Source: Paenibacillus piscarius (GTDB lineage: Bacteria > Bacillota > Bacilli > Paenibacillales > Paenibacillaceae). Taken from it: a stretch of 64,000 nucleotides of DNA. Shown piece by piece: positions 61,579 to 64,000 of the stretch (the stretch's first letter is position 1; every line of letters starts with the position of its first letter). The notes beneath the pieces were generated by a model, which worked only from the letters and a program-made list of their open reading frames with translations, was not told where the DNA came from and made no database searches. Position numbers and translations under genes: made by a program. The stretch is from the NCBI RefSeq assembly GCF_022234545.1, contig NZ_JAIEUI010000004.1:310001-374000 (forward strand). Reading direction: 5' to 3'.

Positions 61579-62796
61579 ATGAAGCTGAACCTACAGAGAC
61601 CCCAGAGCCGTTATATACTCATTATTCTAATGCTGCTGTTCTGCCTGCCTGTTCCCCTCACGCTGAAGCTGATGAAGCCGAAGCTTGCAATTACCGCCAT
61701 AGACGGCTCCAAGATCACTACCGACGCCTATACTGTGACACCGGATCATCACCTGCTGCTGTCCCGGGAGATCGCGGAGCAGGCCTTTCGTGCCCGGATC
61801 GCCATGGAGCCTCCCGCTCCGCTTCCTACAGGAATCTACTACAGGGACCAGGTAGCGGTCCTGATGTACCATCATCTTGCCGAGCAGCCCTTATCGCTGT
61901 ATCCCGGCGTCCTGACCGCCGCGCAGTTCGATGAACAGATGCAGCTGCTGAGGCAGAACGGATTCCATGTCATTACGATGCAGCAATACCGGCAGTTCAT
62001 GCTGGAGAACGCTCCGGTTCCCGATAATGCGGTGCTGCTGACGTTCGATGACGGGTACGAGAGCTTCTATAAGCTTGCTTATCCCATTCTGCAGAAGTAT
62101 GGCTATACCGCCGTCAACTTCGTGATTGTCTCGGACGTGGACCACCCCAGCCCGCATCAGGTGCCTAAGCTGACCTGGGCGCAGATGCGGGAGATGAAGC
62201 ACGCGGGCATGGGCTTCTATAATCATACGTACAATCTTCATTATTATGGCATTGTTGATGCTGAGGGCGGCAAGCGTCCGGCGGCAAGCGCCTTGCTGTA
62301 CATCCCGGATGAGAACCGCCATGAGGTGAACGAGGAATATTACCGGAGAGTGACAGCGGATCTGGCTCTGGCCGAACGCAGGCTTAAGGAAGAGCTGGGG
62401 AACACGGACTCCGCCATCGCTTTCCCTTACGGCTCCTATAATGACAGGCTGCTGGAGGCATGCGACTCTCTCGGCATCCGGCTGAAATTCAATATCGGGC
62501 TGGGCTTAAGCTCAAGAATGACGCTGAACGCGCCGCGCATTAATGAGGGCAACCGGACGCTCTCTCCGGCGCTGGCCATCGGCCAGCTCAAGCAGCTGGA
62601 GCCGCAGCCGGAGCTGACCGTGAACTCGCTCAAGGTTCCTCTGGCCGGAACCAAGCCGCAGCTGGGCAAGGGCCGGATCATGATTCCGGCGGATGCGCTC
62701 GGCAAAGCGCTGGGCGTTGAGATCCGCTACAACAGCAGCCATCATACACTGGAGATAATACCAAGCCGCCCCGGCGCAGCGGTCAGATCATCTTAA
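61579..62796 (+). CDS. Polysaccharide deacetylase (PgaB/NodB fold) with stalk domains
   Basis: A 405-residue protein with an N-terminal membrane/signal helix (about 11-30). The NodB core has VLMYHHLAEQ, the metal/catalytic LLTFDDGYESF, the His motif GFYNHTYNLHYYG and AFPYGSYNDRL. Flanking segments (about 38-70 and 360-400, ending MIPADALGKALGVEIRY) resemble copper-amine-oxidase N-terminal type stalk domains common in Paenibacillus surface proteins. It would deacetylate an N-acetylglucosamine polymer outside the cell. GGGAG precedes the ATG. It converges with the GGDEF gene, overlapping by 14 bp. Confidence 0.88.
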   Translation: MKLNLQRPQSRYILIILMLLFCLPVPLTLKLMKPKLAITAIDGSKITTDAYTVTPDHHLLLSREIAEQAFRARIAMEPPAPLPTGIYYRDQVAVLMYHHLAEQPLSLYPGVLTAAQFDEQMQLLRQNGFHVITMQQYRQFMLENAPVPDNAVLLTFDDGYESFYKLAYPILQKYGYTAVNFVIVSDVDHPSPHQVPKLTWAQMREMKHAGMGFYNHTYNLHYYGIVDAEGGKRPAASALLYIPDENRHEVNEEYYRRVTADLALAERRLKEELGNTDSAIAFPYGSYNDRLLEACDSLGIRLKFNIGLGLSSRMTLNAPRINEGNRTLSPALAIGQLKQLEPQPELTVNSLKVPLAGTKPQLGKGRIMIPADALGKALGVEIRYNSSHHTLEIIPSRPGAAVRSS

Positions 62797-64000
62797 CCGC
62801 CTCGCGGGCCGTAGGCTGGCGGCCCAGGGTAACCCGGTTCTTCCCGGCCGCCTTGGACCGGTAGAGAGCCTCGTCCGCCTCGCGGTACAGGTCCTCGAAA
62901 GTCACATCCTTCCGCTCCGTAAAAGCAATGCCGATGCTGACCGTAAGCCGGATGGAATAGCCGCCGTCCAGCTTGACGGTATGCCCGCTCATGGCGGCGC
63001 GGAAGCTCTCAGCCTCTTCCAGAGCCGCCGCCTCGCCGGCAGCGAAGAAGCAGACGGCGAATTCTTCGCCGCCTACCCGGCCGGCAATCCCTTTGTTATG
63101 GTAGATCTGCATAATCCGCCCGGACAGGTCCATCAGCGCCTGATCCCCGGCTATATGCCCGTATGTATCGTTAATGCTTTTGAAGTCATCGATGTCGAAC
63201 AACAGCAGGGCCAGGCCATCCCCAAACTGGAGGGAATAATTCTGCACCAGCCGCATGAAGTGCCTGCGGTTATAGAGCCCGGTCAGATCATCCACGGTTG
63301 CCTGATATAGCAGCTCCTGCTCATACCTCTTCTTCTCACTAAGGTCGGTGAACACAATCAGCATCCCCGAATTTTTCGTCCTCACCCGTTCCATAGCAAT
63401 CAGCGCGACGCCGTAGCACAAGCCGCTCCTGCCGGGAGGCTCAATTTCGAACTGGCCCTCCCTTCGGCCCATGTAATGGGCCGAGAGCTGCCCGTACTGG
63501 CGTAGCAGCGGCCGGATGCTTGCGCCCATCCAGGTCTCCGGCTGCTCCTCCGCCAGCTCGGCAAGCATCTCTCCCGCCGCTGTATTGATATCGATAATGT
63601 CATCGTAATGGTCGGTCAGGACAATGCCGTCTTTCATATTCTCAAAGATTTTATTCTTGGCCAGCGGATATAAGGAGAGTCTGGGATCACGGAACAAGGT
63701 AAGGTAGGCGGCGATGATGGGAGGCAGATAGGTGAATGCCGTGAAGCCAGTAAGGGTAATCCGCAGCAACGGCAGCAGGAAGATGGAGGCAACCGGAACC
63801 AGCAGACTGAGCAGCAGCAGCAGATGATGGCGGAAATGGTATTTGGGCGCGTTGAGGAGAGAGATGGCCAGCAGATAAACCGCATACAGCCCGAACAGCT
63901 GGTCATACGCGATGAAGATCATACTTAAGACCGTAGGCTCCACAGCAATCCCGGTGATTCCTGCTACGGTAGCCAATCCGACCCCGCTGCGCATCAGATG
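62783..64000 (-). CDS. GGDEF protein with 7TM-type sensor and PAS domain, 5' end outside window
   Basis: A diguanylate cyclase, at least 405 residues here. The reading frame stays open to the last base of the window, so the true start is beyond it. The N-terminal part is membrane helices of the histidine-kinase 7TM type; a PAS domain follows (from FENMKDGIVLTDHYDDII), then the cyclase domain with DDLTGLYNRRHF, FDIDDFKSINDTYGH and active-site VGGEEFAV (GGEEF). It should synthesise c-di-GMP, which could feed the riboswitch at 29.6 kb among other targets. Confidence 0.9.
   Translation of the reverse strand, partial: HLMRSGVGLATVAGITGIAVEPTVLSMIFIAYDQLFGLYAVYLLAISLLNAPKYHFRHHLLLLLSLLVPVASIFLLPLLRITLTGFTAFTYLPPIIAAYLTLFRDPRLSLYPLAKNKIFENMKDGIVLTDHYDDIIDINTAAGEMLAELAEEQPETWMGASIRPLLRQYGQLSAHYMGRREGQFEIEPPGRSGLCYGVALIAMERVRTKNSGMLIVFTDLSEKKRYEQELLYQATVDDLTGLYNRRHFMRLVQNYSLQFGDGLALLLFDIDDFKSINDTYGHIAGDQALMDLSGRIMQIYHNKGIAGRVGGEEFAVCFFAAGEAAALEEAESFRAAMSGHTVKLDGGYSIRLTVSIGIAFTERKDVTFEDLYREADEALYRSKAAGKNRVTLGRQPTAREAVKMI

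Overview
The window is a 64-kb chromosomal segment from a Gram-positive Bacillota, most likely a Paenibacillus or close relative. Evidence seen directly: strong AGGAGG-type ribosome sites, many 1-4 bp start/stop overlaps, rho-independent terminators, TTG/GTG starts, MprF, a class D sortase with an LPxTA substrate, YesMN-type two-component genes, a YdjO/cold-shock pair, and futalosine-pathway menaquinone genes (mqnB, mqnD). No ribosomal or transfer RNA gene and no insertion sequence was recognised.

Layout. 1-320: a cluster of DnaA boxes and a hairpin. 0.5-3.7 kb: a biotin-type ECF transporter, bioY divergent from ecfA1 and an ecfA2-ecfT fusion. 3.8-8.0 kb: mprF, a truncated DMT transporter remnant and a Bcr/CflA efflux pump. 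8.1-8.6 kb: a 51-bp-period repeat array and a large hairpin. 8.6-11.4 kb: a quinone/electrophile-stress group (MhqD-like esterase, ring-cleavage dioxygenase/glyoxalase, DoxX, MarR/MhqR) with palindromic operators. 11.7-14.9 kb: mqnB-mqnD, a methyltransferase and a PD-(D/E)XK-like/winged-helix protein. 15.3-19.1 kb: potABCD. 19.4-20.6 kb: an aromatic-acid-exporter-like protein.

20.6-28.9 kb is the most coherent accessory block: eight tightly spaced minus-strand genes encoding biuret hydrolase, a three-part ABC importer, a cyanuric acid amidohydrolase/barbiturase-family enzyme, a cupin, a PucR regulator and allophanate hydrolase. Together they would import an s-triazine-type ring and convert cyanuric acid via biuret and allophanate to ammonia and CO2. 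One promoter flanked by two matching palindromes probably drives the unit.

29-46 kb: a hairpin-repeat array, a c-di-GMP-I riboswitch ahead of a FapA/DUF342 gene, a DMT transporter/LysR/aldo-keto reductase group, hcp with a divergent Crp/Fnr regulator and a shared perfect palindrome, an aldehyde dehydrogenase, a large GGDEF-EAL protein, a decayed peptide-receptor (RRNPP-like) locus that keeps an intact 47-codon secreted-peptide gene, a flavin monooxygenase-like gene, and a sortase/substrate pair.

46-64 kb: pepT, an HxlR regulator next to an old-yellow-enzyme gene, a MATE pump, a YesMN-like two-component system with a sugar-binding lipoprotein, cold-shock genes, a metallo-beta-lactamase-fold hydrolase, a DUF2339/DUF3999 membrane pair, a polysaccharide deacetylase, and a GGDEF protein cut by the window end. 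Three families of short intergenic repeats (around 8.1-8.45, 15.0 and 29.1 kb, plus a single copy at 19.3 kb) with a common spacing near 51 bp are the main structure that ordinary gene annotation does not explain.
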